Assembly: GCA_949592205.1 (NCBI GenBank)
Contig: CATIUR010000003.1
Coordinates: forward strand, 83,415,001-83,479,000
DNA: 64,000 nt
Origin: Helichrysum umbraculigerum
Taxonomy: Eukaryota > Streptophyta > Magnoliopsida > Asterales > Asteraceae
Direction of reading: 5' to 3'
In this document: piece by piece, positions 10,888 to 21,937 of the stretch
Position numbering within the stretch: position 1 is the stretch's first letter
How the letters are laid out: each line of letters starts with the position of its first letter
Notes under the pieces: model-generated
Told to the model about the DNA's origin: nothing
The model's database searches: none
What the model saw: only the letters and a program-made list of their open reading frames with translations
Position numbers and translations under genes: made by a program

Positions 10888-11771
10888 ATGGAATAAAAAA
10901 ACATTAAGGCTAATGTTAACCCTCATTTATTTTGAACTCATTATGACAACCTATGTATATGTACATAATATATAATATATAATACAAATACAAGTCTATA
11001 CTGTTTTTCTAAACTTACATATTTTAAGTTTTATCTTAATTTTTAGTAATTGTCATACATTTTGTATGGTTGAATGTCAAGCGGTAAGATTTGATTTTAC
11101 GTTAAAATAAATATTGTTTCACATATAGTAAGTAAATTCATATGCATTTCATTACACATAAGATGCTCTAGAAAAACGAACGGATAAATAGTTCTTTCTC
11201 ATAAATTGATCCCGCATTTTGCTTCCACATATTAATGAGTGTATTTGCTTTCATGATGTCCCCTTTTGTTTCTTCATCCAGTAAACTTACTGCACGTTGA
11301 TTCACTTTTGAAATCTCCTTGGTTATAAGTGCAGCCTTTAATTTACATTTTACGTTCATATTTAACTAATATGAACATGGTGATGTGCCCATGAATACTA
11401 CCTACAAACTGAAAAATTACAAAATTAACTGACCTCCAATTCTTAATTAATAATGTTAAATATATCAAGAAATACTCTTAAGAATTATTCTTTAAAAATA
11501 TAAAGAAATGTTATAAGTGTTTTTATCATAATTAACTCTTTGAAGCTTCCCATAGTCTTAGATACATTAAAAATTAATTTTGTTATACATGTTGTAATGT
11601 CTCCTTGTGTACATTCTGCCTTCCTACCGCTTGTCTATCCTTCCCGTTTACATGTTATATTACGTCACCTACCTGCACTTTATTTCCTTCATTTTTCCAA
11701 GTCCCTTCAACATTAACTTCATTTTTCCAGTCCCTTCAACATTAACATTTGTTTTATGGCGGTGGTTATAA
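10884..11771. other. AT-rich DNA, probably the body of a Helitron
   Basis: No intact gene. A minus-strand open frame of 63 codons at 11168-11359 has ordinary protein composition (for example EISKVNQRAVSLLDEETKG) and may be a captured exon fragment, but I do not recognise it. The stretch leads up to the Helitron 3' end at 11772-11798. The matching 5' end could not be fixed. Confidence 0.4.
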
Positions 11772-11798
11772 CCGGGCAATGCCCGGGTATAATACTAG
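11772..11798 (+). mobile_element. Helitron 3' terminus, plus orientation
   Basis: A perfect GC hairpin (CCGGGC-AAT-GCCCGG, 11772-11786) is followed about 8 bp later by the terminal CTAG (11795-11798), then host T. This is the classic Helitron 3' end. The body must lie to the left. Confidence 0.6.
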
Positions 11799-11812
11799 TT
11801 TTAAAGGTTCAA

Positions 11813-12004
11813 GATGGGCACTTAATCTTGCTTCGGCACAATAACCCGCAATTCCTTTGTCTCCATTGCTGGAAGCTAAGTTTTTAGACGTTCTATCTGA
11901 TGGACATGTTGGAGAAGGATTAGTCAATGCTCTAGCTGCAGCACCTTTTGAGACAACTATAGGCAAAACAATATTAAGCAAGATCGATGAATGTGAATCG
12001 TAAA
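11813..12004 (-). pseudogene. Unrecognised exon-like fragment
   Basis: A minus-strand open frame of about 64 codons with protein-like composition (includes SSILLNIVLPIVVSKGAAAR and later NGDKGIAGYCAEA). On the minus strand a pyrimidine-containing TTCAG acceptor-like site precedes it near 12019. No adjacent exons could be joined and I do not recognise the family. It lies directly beside the Helitron end at 11798 but in the opposite orientation. It may be a relic of a host gene or another captured fragment. Confidence 0.35.
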
Positions 12005-13510
12005 GGGTCAAATGTGCTGAAGTCGCACAAAATACGTTTGTAGTTCATGTAATATCCTAATCCTAAATAGTTATATTCAAGGATTCAGATTAAAATCATA
12101 TATAGCACATTAACTATTTATTCTAATTTTTACATTGCCAAAAATAGTGTTTGCAGGTGAACATGCCTGACCCATACGATGAATTACATGTTTCAATGCC
12201 AACCCATTTGACTGTTACCCAACTCATTTGCTGAGACCGGCTCTACATATAGGAATGCTTGTATATCAATATTATTAGTAGTAATAAACAGGGACTAATA
12301 TGCAAAGTCACAACTTTGTTTATTCTTTCTTGAGTGCAAATATTTATTTGACTTGACAAACTCTTTAACTTTAAACAATCGAGAAATTAATCTAGAAGTA
12401 GCAATTTCAACCCACTAACCTATAAATGGTTCATTGCGGAATAGGTTTTATCTCCAACGGGTCATACGGGTTAAGCTAAAGCATATAAGTAAATTAGGAA
12501 GCAGGTCAAAGGGGTCAACAGGTTGAATGTCATCCAGAAAGTGTTACCGGGAGTTTTTCTATTAAAAGAAGTGTGCGGGCTGGCCCACCCAACTCAGTAA
12601 TACCTACCCCAATACACAAAGGTATCAATCAAGCAACTTAATGTACGTTGCACCTATTGTTTAATCAATAAGAAACGGTTACAACAGACCCACTGGGCTG
12701 TTCCAATAACACCAAACCATCTCACCCACATTTGTATCTAACCTGATAAGATAAATCCATAAATCAGTCTCTGTTTTACAATAATCCTTGTATCCACACC
12801 ATTAGCAGCCATGCATCTTCATAGTTATTGTTCAAATATATTCCTAATTTCGAATGTGTAATCATTAAATTCTCAAGACTACCTAAACTAAAAAGTATCA
12901 GAGTTTTAAAAGTAATCAATACACTTATTCTATGGTTTGGTCTGTCAGCCACATAAAAGTGCAACAAGCCAACAACCAAGGAGCTCACAAACCATCAATG
13001 ACATAAGTGTAGCCCTCTCATGCAAATGAAACGAACAGTTAACCATGTTAGACACATTAAAAATTATAAGCTATATAACTTCACATAAATAATACATATT
13101 ATAACATATTTGTGAGAATGTCTCAAGGTAAAAACCTATGCAATTTGACTGACACACAACTTGTAGTATATTTCTTCAGAAAAAGAAGCCATTGCTCAAG
13201 AGTGAGGCTGGGCTTCATAAGCAAGCCTCACATTAATGCTATATTGCTATGCCTACCTATATGTGAGCTCCAACTCCAAGTGACAATATTGTGGATGTCT
13301 AGCATTTTTAGAAACCAAGAAACATTATTTATCTTGCCAATGATTAGTCAACAACTTGCAATTGAAGAATAGTTATTTCAAGATGAGAGGAAGTACAATC
13401 TATAAACGAAGATTGACCATACAGGATGAATCATGCACAATACCATCTTAATCTCTAGTCATATATTTCAAGTACCAATCATCTAAAAAGATCGTCAATT
13501 TACATAAAAG
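12005..13510. other. Anonymous intergenic sequence, no gene supported
   Basis: About 1.5 kb without a protein-like open frame, RNA gene or clear repeat boundary. It continues beyond the inserted element at 13517-20633 into 20640-21388. Confidence 0.5.
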
Positions 13511-13516
13511 ATATGA

Positions 13517-14086
13517 TGGTGTTTCCCATGCGTTGGGCTCCCACTTCACTGTAATATTGGGATACCACCTCCAAGGGTATCCTCGCTGGAGGTATCCTGC
13601 AATAACACACCGCAAGCATAAGCTTTGAGTATAGCCCCAGGGATGAGCCCCGCTATCCCTGGTTGAACCCGCAGGGTAACCCCACGTGACAAGGACGACC
13701 TCGGGAACAGTGTCAGTCAGCAGAAGGTACGCTGACAGTCAACATGTCAGCCTCGTTCCCCGTTGGATAAAAGCATGGACCCAGGTCCATCCCCCGAGGG
13801 TCGCCCCCGCCCCTTTTACAAAAGCTTTATAAACCCTATTATCATTATCAGATGACAACAACATCAGAGGAACACAAGGAGCAGCTCTGCTCCCTTCTCT
13901 ATTATCATCTTCTCTATCAATATGAGCAAGCTCATCTCTATAAACCCATCTCTTAGATGGTAACAAACCGATCCTTACCACCCTTCACCGCTTGATCACC
14001 GGTCACTAGGGTTAACCACGTAATTCACGGAGTGTAACGAATCGGACAAACCCAAACCCGCACTCAAGCTACACGATGCTTGATCA
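13517..14086 (+). repeat. 5' LTR of element C
   Basis: 570 bp, TGGTGTTTCCCATG...GATGCTTGATCA. A TATAAA box lies at 13828-13833. It is near-identical to 20064-20633, with about ten differences by eye, so the insertion is fairly young. Confidence 0.9.
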
Positions 14087-14088
14087 AA

Positions 14089-14106
14089 TGGCGCCATCCG
14101 TGGGAC
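14089..14106 (+). other. Primer binding site of element C
   Basis: TGGCGCCATCCGTGGGAC starts two bases after the 5' LTR. A TGGCGCC start is complementary to a tRNA 3' end and is usual in Tat-lineage elements. The same first 12 bases follow the LTR of the element at 21389-31647. Confidence 0.75.
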
Positions 14107-14747
14107 GCTCTACAAAAACGTCTCGTGTTCAAGAACATAGTCGAATCTGGTTTGTAAGTATTTCTTCTAAAAGTGAGAACACATGATTGTACATTAACGG
14201 ATCTGATTTCTCATGAGATCTACAATAAATGTTGCTTATAAATATTGGGGTTTCGGCACATGGCAATTTATAAGAACTGTTCCGTGAGATATTTTTTTGG
14301 TTAAAAAGCTTTTCACTTCATAGTCTTCATAGTCTTCCATTCAAAAGATCATGATAATATCATTTCTAATTGTGGAAACCAACAAAACTTTTAACTTGTT
14401 TGATATACTGTGATCTGAGTCATCTGATCGACTTTATAAAGCTCAAAACCCATTTAATATGTATAATTTATAAGCAACGAAAACGATGGTAAACACAAGC
14501 AGTAACCTTAGTTCTCACAATTAAAACATTATGTACAATCTTTATATGCATAAACTCATAAAGTACAAATTCAAGAGGCTAAATTTTTTATTTATTGGTT
14601 TATTCTCGTAACTATTTGCTTTCATCATTATTTTCATTTGTTTACTAACAAAGAAAACTGAAAGAAAGGGTACAAGTACCAAAAGCACAGGTACAACACT
14701 CACCTTCATGTTTCATTTTGCTAAAATAATTTAGCTTCTTTATGTAC

Positions 14748-15120
14748 AAAATTTGCTCAAACCTGATGAAAGTTTTTGTGCACACCAAGTGTTTGAGAAA
14801 ATGCCTCAACCAATTGTACAAGTTTATATGCATATTGTACAAACCCACTTTTTGTTGGGATTACTCTATTATTGTTGCAGTGAAAGAGATTTAGTAACTT
14901 CATTTTAAAAAAAAAAATTGTACAAGTACCACAGCTTTTGGTACAAGTTTAAATGTTTGAGAAAATGCCTCAACCAATTGTACAAGTTTATATGCATATT
15001 GTACAACCCGTTTCTTATTAGGGTTACTCCATTTTTATTATTGGAAAATAGATCTGGTAATTTCATGCTAAAAAACAAAAAAAATGTACAAATATCATAA
15101 CCTTTGGTACAACTTAAATG
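14748..15120. repeat. Tandem repeat of about 165 bp in element C leader
   Basis: A unit with GTTTGAGAAAATGCCTCAAC, ATTGTACAAGTTTATATGC and TTAGGGTTACTCCATT-like blocks occurs near 14785-14914 and again at 14950-15080, with a partial third start near 15085. There is no protein-like frame. Confidence 0.7.
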
Positions 15121-15359
15121 TTTACAGCTTGTTTGTTTTACAAAAACAAAATTGGGAAAGATCGTACATCAAAGTACAAAAGTACAAAAGTTAAATCAAA
15201 GTATTAGAAAATATATAAAGTACAAAAGTTATCAGTCTTTTTTTTTGTCCATAAGTCAAAAGTCAAAAGTTAAAAAAGTCAAAAGTCATCCCTGACATGT
15301 CATTGTTCCAAGATATGCTGCCAGAGAATATATTGAAATGCGGGATTACCGTCTATCCT

Positions 15360-15950
15360 GCAGCCTATCGCGGCAATCCCTAGCCGCAGCCTATATTGGC
15401 AATCCTTGGCCGATGCCTATCGCGGCAATCCCCTGGCCGCAGCCTATATTGGCAATCCTTGGCCGATGCCTATCGCGGCATTCCCTTGGCCGCAACTTAT
15501 ATTGGCAATCTTTGGCTGATGCCCATCGCGGCAATCCCTAGCCGCAGCCTATATTGGCAATCCTTGGCCGATGCCTATCGCGGCATTCCCCTGGCCGCAT
15601 CCTATATTGGCAATCCTTGGCCGATGCCTATCGCGGCAATCCCTAGCCGCAACCTATATTGGCAATCCTTGGCCGATGCCTATCGTGGCGATCCCCTGGC
15701 CGCAGCCTATATTGGCAATCCTTGGCCGATGCCTATCGCGGCATTCCCCTGGCAGCAGCCTATATTGGCAATCTTTGGCTGATGCCCATCGCGGAAAATC
15801 CCTAGCCGCAACCTATATTGGCAACCCCCCGGCCATTGCCGATCGAGGCAATCCTTAGCTGCAACCTATCGCGGCAATCTCGAGCCACAACCTATTTGAA
15901 AATCCGTGGCCGTAGCCTCTTTGGCAATCCTTAACCGTGGCCTATATCAA
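15360..15950. repeat. Minisatellite of about 52-bp units in element C
   Basis: Roughly eleven units alternate two related half-units, one with GCAATCCCTAGCCGCAGCC and one with GGCAATCCTTGGCCGATGCC, separated by TATATT or TATCGC. Identity is high in the centre and decays to the right. Because a unit is not a multiple of three, all frames stay open by periodicity; the apparent peptides of up to 128 residues are not evidence of coding. Confidence 0.9.
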
Positions 15951-17183
15951 CTATCCTTCGCCGTGGCTTATATCAGCAACCCCTAGGGATCCCTGGCTCG
16001 CAGCCTTATCGGCAATCCTCGGCTGGCAGACCCTCGCCCAAGTCGTGGCCTTTATCGGAAATCTTTTGGCACTGCCTTCCATATTTAAATTCTCGACCAT
16101 CATTCTTTTCAGCTTTGAGCTTGATTTCAATGCCACTAAATAATTTCGCAACATTGAAATGGGGGCTATAATGGTGCAATGATGATGTCATTCGCACGCT
16201 TCCACTCATCTAATTTGGGTTAATACTCCATTGATGTTGCCTACCAGATTGGCCTGATCCGGATAGCCCGTTGGCCGGAACTCATTCAGCTAAAAGTGGC
16301 ACCCTCGATATGCGGACCCGGCTACAAGTAGTCCGTGATCCCACTTGGGTCTGAATCGTGATCGACTTCAACCCCGTTGGGGAACCTAATATAACCCCAT
16401 CCATAATTAAATTAATTCAAAATGGTGCCATCAAATGACATATCATACTCCGGTATTGGATGAATACCCACAAGACATGCCGAATAATTCCAACCAAGAC
16501 ATGCGTGAACTATTCACCTTTAAGCTCTAAATTGAGCTCTAACTATGTCATCCAGCTTTAAGCTATTCATCATCGCTTTCAAGCATTGGGATATCCATCA
16601 TTTGGCTCTTCAGCTATGCCTTTTCGGGTGTGATCACCCCTAGGTATCCCATCCAGACCCCGGAGGGTAGACCCATAATAGCACAACGCCCAAGTATGGT
16701 GATCTTCTAAGGATTTCCCTATAGCAAGTTCAACATGGTACTTGATAAAGCTACCATCCTGAACTTAGGGGAGTGGTACTGTACTATCACTCGACCCATA
16801 TAAATTGTTGTGCAAATATTAATGTTCTTGCAGGTTAAAGGTATTACAACCATGAGGACATCCCTGGGGGCATACTTCCTATGGCACAAGTTCTAAGCGC
16901 CAATACGCCCGATATTACTACACTGAGGATACCCCTACGGCCAAATCTGCTAAAAGGCAACGCCCAAGTGCGCTAAAGTGCCAGGTATTACCACCATGAG
17001 GACATCCCTAGGGATAGGCCCTCCCTAGCTCAACATGCGAGCATGCTGGCCTACCAGGGATTTTCCCTGTAAGCTCTCTAACGAGGTATGTTAGAATTAT
17101 ATACGCACATATATAGATATAAGGCCATTTTGTTTTAAATAAATGAAAATGCTTCTTGCAAATAAGGATCTGAATAAAATCCT

Positions 17184-17330
17184 AAGAAATATTATGCCCA
17201 GGGATAACCTGTGTCGAGGGTACACCTCTGCCACGTAGATGGCATGTTACAAACCCTAAGAAATATTATGCCCAGGGATAACATGTGCTGAGGGTACACC
17301 TCTGCCATATATAAGGCATGTTCAAAGCCC
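17184..17330. repeat. Two-copy tandem repeat of about 75 bp
   Basis: CTAAGAAATATTATGCCCAG, then GGGTACACCTCTGCCA and GGCATGTT, occurs twice head to tail. Confidence 0.85.
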
Positions 17331-17806
17331 CCAACAATAAAGTACTAAAATGAAAATTGCTGACAACCGGGCTACCTCCAGTTTGGGCTTGATCAACCCC
17401 TGGAGCTCGTACTTGCACTCTACTTTACTACCCATGAATAAAAATGAAAAATGTCAAAATCGTCCATATCGAATACTTGTGCAAAATCCTAACGCCAAGA
17501 TAAGCACGACCTGTACTAGTCAAACCATCTTATCCTGCGGCAATCGCCCAAGGCTTGCCAGAACAGATTGATAAGATGGTCCTACCCTCGCGGGAGGGGC
17601 CTTCTAGCCCGACCTCTGGTAGAGATCCCCCACGGTTTTTAAGCTGATAGGGGTTGATCAGAAAAGTTGCCCCGTGCCTAGTGCAGATCATGAGATCCAC
17701 TATTTGGCAAGATGTCAACCATTTTTAGGCAATCTAGACTTTCTCGTCATGACAAACAAACGTACAAGCGCGCAAATAATATTTACACATATCAAAAAGG
17801 CAAAAC

Positions 17807-17990
17807 AGCTGAAATAAACGAACCTCCAGGGGTCACCAGCTGAAATAAGCGAACTCTTAGGGGTCACCAGCTGGATTAAATGGACCCAAGGGGTCAAAAG
17901 CTGAAATAAAGGAACCCTCAGGGGTCAACAGCTGAAATAAAGGAACCCTCAGGGGTCAGCAGCTGAAACAAGCTAACCCTCAAGGATCGG
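17807..17990. repeat. Six-copy minisatellite of about 31 bp
   Basis: Six tandem variants of AGCTGAAATAAAGGAACCC followed by TCAGGGGTCA. The fourth and fifth units are almost identical. Confidence 0.85.
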
Positions 17991-18364
17991 TCATCAGGAT
18001 ATTGTGAGATGAGTGACCCATAATAAGTTCAACAAGGAACTTGACAAAGTTGCCATCCTGAACTTGGGGGAGTGATAGTGTATTATTAATTAAGTGTGTC
18101 TGATAGACCATCATGCAGGTCAATTGTGTTACCACCGTCAGGGTATCCTTGGGGTGAGGCCTTCCATGATGCATTATTCAAGTTTGCTGACCTGTCAGGA
18201 TATCCTTAAGGTCAGGCTTATTGTAGCGCAATGTTCAAATACGCTGACCCTTCAAGTATTACCATCATCCAGGATATCCCTAAGGGGGATGGTGTCACCA
18301 CCATCCGGACATCCCTAGGGTCAGGCCTTTCATAGCGCAACCTTCAAGCGCGCTGACTATTCAA

Positions 18365-18830
18365 AATAGTAGGACAAAGCTATGACACCCTGCAGCTACG
18401 CCACATGCCCAAGGTCAGACAGAGCAGATTGGTAAAATAGTCCTACCCTGGCGGGATTTGCCATCTATCCCTGGGGATGGAAGAGATCTCCCTCAGAGTT
18501 ATGTCTCATAAGGGCTGATCAGAGAGGTTGCCTCATGCATAGTGTAGGTCGAGATACACACTATGATCGGGACGTTAACCTAACAAAAAGGCTTTATATA
18601 GGCCAAAGCTATGACACCCTGCATCTGCGTCACATGCCTAGGGTCAGACAGAGCAGATTGGTGAAACCTTGGCGTACCCTGGCAGGATGTGCCATCTATC
18701 CCTAGGGAGGGAAGAGATCACCCTCAGAGTTATGTCTCACAGAGGATGACCAGAAAGATTGCCCCATACATAATGTAGGTCAAGATACCCACTATCATCG
18801 GGACGTCAACCCAACAAAAAGGCAATCTAG
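18365..18830. repeat. Two-copy tandem repeat of about 235 bp
   Basis: AAAGCTATGACACCCTGCA, AGACAGAGCAGATTGGT, TCAGAGTTATGTCTCA and CGGGACGT(T/C)AACC recur in the same order in 18365-18600 and 18603-18830. The block is a diverged relative of 17530-17735 and of the 3' untranslated zone of the pol-bearing Tat element. Confidence 0.8.
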
Positions 18831-19097
18831 ACTCGCCAAGTCATGAAAATAAAATAAAGTGAAAACGAGTGTGCAAACACCATTAATATGGAAACATCAA
18901 AGGTTTCTATCCCCAAGGATAACTCCGGTATGCGAACAACAAACATGCTATCCCGAGGGATATACCTCTGAGCATAACCCGGGGACCAGATCATCCATGG
19001 GATGATAGCTATATCGGATCTTCCCACCCAACTTGACTAAGTTAGGGTTACAACAGTGATTGTAGAGTAATTATCCGATCCTTTTCTCAGTTAGGAA

Positions 19098-19503
19098 TGG
19101 TGTAACCACCCCCCAGGATACTCCACATGTGAGCTACCCTTCAGGATGCACCTCGTAGGCTACTCCAAGGATAAACTCCGAATAGTATCAGGGGTAAGCC
19201 AAACTTATTGCCTATCGGATAAAAGTGTCCTCGTCCAACATAATTCCCCATGAGAATATGGTCGTTGGGCGGGAAAATGAAAAAGGCTACCCCTGGAGGT
19301 ATAAAAGCCTAGGGGTAAGCCAAACGCACTGTTCATATCTGGAGCAGGAAAGACCTTATCTTCTCCGAGAACACATAACCGAATTTGATCTTCACCACCT
19401 GGTTTACACAACTCGGGTTAAAACAGCAACTGTAGTGTGAAGATCCGATTCACCCCCAAACTTAATTAATCCTTGAGCACTCGAGTAATCTATTACTTGA
19501 TCG
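19098..19503 (+). repeat. Degenerate LTR of the pol-bearing Tat family inside element C
   Basis: Starts TGGTGTAACCACC and ends ATTACTTGATCG. Between these lie GGAGGTATAAAAGCCTAGGG (TATA region), CACCACCTGGTTTACACAAC, GGGTTAAAACAGCAACTGTA and GAGCACTCGAGTAATC. These match, in order, the complement of the LTR at 21389-21920. It has internal deletions and no clear target duplication, so it is more likely an inherited part of element C than a separate insertion. Confidence 0.7.
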
Positions 19504-20047
19504 GGTTGTATGACCAAAATCCCTCACACTGTGAGACCCATGATAAGTTCAACATGGTACTTGACGAAGTTACCACCTTGAACTTGGGGGAGTGATAAGG
19601 TACTATTACCTAACATTAATAAGTTGTCATGCAAAGAACTTGCATTGCAAAAGTGATTGGCTAATTATCGGTACGGTTAATGGTGTTACCATCATTGGGA
19701 TATCCCTGGGACAAGTTTCCCGCGACGCTCAGATGCGCCAACGTTAAATATATTATCACCATCGGGATATCCCTAGGGCGAGGTCCTACATGACACGACA
19801 CTTAACTATGCTGACCTGCCCCAAATCTTTTCAACATCAGGATATCCCTAGGGTCAGTCTCGCAACACAACATTGCAAAAGTGCTGACCTCCCGGGGACC
19901 TCCAAACATTCCACGGGAGGAGTGCACCTCCAGACAAATGATGGTCAACGCCAAGGTTTGCTATTTCTTTGGGCGCCTATCTCTGTCGTTTAGTCGCCAT
20001 TATCGCATTATTAGTTCAATACGACACTTACAAAACTTGTCGCACCG

Positions 20048-20063
20048 AACTAGGGGGACTTGA
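20048..20063 (+). other. Polypurine tract of element C
   Basis: AACTAGGGGGACTTGA lies immediately before the 3' LTR. It matches the tract AAACTGGGGGGACTTAA of the neighbouring Tat element. Confidence 0.8.
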
Positions 20064-20633
20064 TGGTGTGCCCCATGCATTGGGCTCCCACTTCACTGTA
20101 ATATTGGGATACCACCTCCAAGGGTATCCTCGCTGGAGGTATCCTGCAATAACACACCGCAAGCATAAGCTTTGAGTATAGCCCCAGGGACGAGCCCCGC
20201 TATCCCTGGTTGAACCCGCAGGGTAACCCCACGTGACTAGGACGACCTCGGGAACAGTGTCAGTCAGTAGAAGGTACGCTGACAGTCAACATGTCAGCCT
20301 CGTTCCCCTTTGGATAAAAGCATGGACCCAGGTCCATCCCCCGAGGGTTGCCCCCGCCCCTTTTATAAAGGCTTTATAAACCCTATTATCATTATCAGAT
20401 GACAACAACATCAGAGGAACACAATGAGCAGCTCTGCTCCCTTCTCCATTATCATCTTCTCTATCAATATGAGCAAGCTCATCTCTATAAACCCATCTCT
20501 TAGATGGTAACAAACCGATCCTTACCACCCTTCACCGCTTGATCACCGGTCACTAGGGTTAACCACGTAATTCACGGAGTGTAACGAATCGGACCAACCC
20601 AAACCCGCACTCAAGCTACACGATGCTTGATCA
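20064..20633 (+). repeat. 3' LTR of element C
   Basis: 570 bp, TGGTGTGCCCCATG...GATGCTTGATCA, with TATAAA at 20375-20380. It is followed by ATATGA, matching the left flank. Confidence 0.9.
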
Positions 20634-20639
20634 ATATGA

Positions 20640-21046
20640 TAACAGACTATATGATTAATGCATTAGAAACTGATTGGTTTCATAGATGTTGTACTTGATT
20701 CATTCTAAAGATCACCTAAGAACTTTAATTATACAAAATCACATGAATCATTGCACAAGAGCCCATTTGCATTATCCATATAGATTACCAAGTTCGGATG
20801 TTTGTAATTGAATATTTAAAATATATATATCAACAAATAGATTTAATTTAAAAGTATACCTTTTAAACCGTTGGAGGATCAAGAACTTTGCTATACGTTT
20901 TAAGCTTTTAGTACTCTGTGGCATATCATCAAAAATGTGGTGTGCACTGTGCACAAGCCAAACCCTCTAACAGCATTTAAATTGGCCACCTGTAGTCCAC
21001 CATCAAATTAAAATAGTGTAATAGTTGTGTATCAAGGCAATGGTAG
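20640..21046. other. Anonymous host sequence between two retrotransposons
   Basis: Continuation of the sequence left of 13511. No gene is recognised. Confidence 0.5.
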
Positions 21047-21285
21047 TTCACCATAACACTTCCAAATTGAAAATTTTAGAAGTAATAAACCTAAATGATA
21101 CCAACAATTTCAATCAACCTTGTCAGCATGTACAAATTCATCACAAATACGCCAAACCTAACTTTGGATCAGAATCGTGGTGCACATTAACTAAAGTAAC
21201 GGTAGAAGAGGATGGAATCTAACCTGCAAAGGACTATTCATCAATCTACCTTGTAGTAGCAATTGTCCCAACTATATAAAAAGCT

Positions 21286-21374
<89 letters not shown>

Positions 21375-21388
21375 ATGTTAGCATAGTC
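21047..21388. repeat. Host segment duplicated on both sides of the Tat element (left copy)
   Basis: From TTCACC (21047) to TAGCATAGTC (21388) the sequence recurs at 31648-32003 almost base for base; the only clear non-microsatellite differences are at 21053 and near 21101. It includes a (CA)n(TA)n tract at 21289-21370. This is far longer than the 5-bp duplication expected from integration. Confidence 0.9.
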
Positions 21389-21920
21389 TGATCAAGTGTT
21401 AGATTACTTGAGTGCTAATGATTGATTATGTTTTGGGGGAGGATCGGATTGTCACACTACAGTTGCTGTTTTAACCCGAGTTTACATAAACCAGGTGGTG
21501 AAAATCCGATCGAAGTGGTGTTCTTGGAGAGAATATGTGTAATTTCTCTGATTTGGATGATGCTCTTCTCGGCGTATCCTCGAGCTTTTATACCTCCGTG
21601 GATAGCCGTCTACGTTTTCCCACCCAACGGTCGTATTCCATGGGGAAACGCGTTGGCCAGGGTTCCTATTATCCGTTGGGTAATCAGGAGTAAGGATTGG
21701 CCTTTATCCGACGAATAACGAGGTTAGTAAGTTGACCTATGGACACTTTATCTGCCACGCACGACTCCCGAAATATTCTTGTCAGGGAATATTCAGAGCA
21801 TGGGCGCCGAACCCCAGGGTTGCCTCGTCCTTCATCTATCTGTGATCCTCTGGGGATATACATTGCGTGAACCCCGGAGGGTATCATGGCTGTGGGATGT
21901 CCTGAAGGGTGGTTACACCA
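21389..21920 (-). repeat. 3' LTR of the Tat element
   Basis: 532 bp. On the minus strand it reads TGGTGTAACCACCC...AACACTTGATCA, with a TATAAAAG box at 21592-21585. This copy is complete and serves as reference for the damaged 5' LTR. Confidence 0.9.
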
Positions 21921-21937
21921 TTAAGTCCCCCCAGTTT
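21921..21937 (-). other. Polypurine tract of the Tat element
   Basis: On the minus strand AAACTGGGGGGACTTAA sits immediately before the 3' LTR. Confidence 0.85.

Larger units (their letters stand above)
16720..19605. repeat. Three copies of a PPT-like module inside element C
   Basis: At about 16722, 18025 and 19541 the same block recurs: AAGTTCAACATGGTACTTGA, then a variant of ACCATCCTGAACTT, then GGGGGAGTGATA (or AGGGGAGTGGTA) followed by a TACTATTA-like start. Each looks like a polypurine tract followed by an LTR-like beginning. The spacings are about 1.3 and 1.5 kb. Confidence 0.6.
13517..20633 (+). mobile_element. Non-autonomous Tat-type LTR retrotransposon (element C)
   Basis: A 7.1-kb element with two 570-bp LTRs, target repeats ATATGA (13511-13516 and 20634-20639), a PBS at 14089 and a purine tract at 20048-20063. 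It has no gag, protease, RT, RNase H or integrase; the open frames inside come from tandem repeats. It shares LTR termini (TGGTGT...TTGATCA), PBS and 3' untranslated blocks with the pol-bearing element at 21389-31647. For example, 17575-17735 matches the complement of 25060-25230. It is therefore probably a deletion derivative mobilised in trans by that family. The interior is a patchwork of tandem repeats and LTR-like pieces. Confidence 0.85.

Noticed and set aside
13739..13981. 80-codon minus-strand frame in the LTR of element C, also at 20286-20528
   Set aside because: Duplicated only because it lies in both LTRs. It spans the TATA region and is not conserved outside.
15338..15858. Three overlapping plus-strand frames of up to 128 codons with Pro-Ile-Ala-Ala repeats
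   Set aside because: They arise from the 52-bp minisatellite, whose unit is stop-free in several frames. No start context or homologue is evident.
15360..15950. Possible CRISPR-like array
   Set aside because: The half-units are contiguous variants of each other with no unique spacers, and this is plant DNA.
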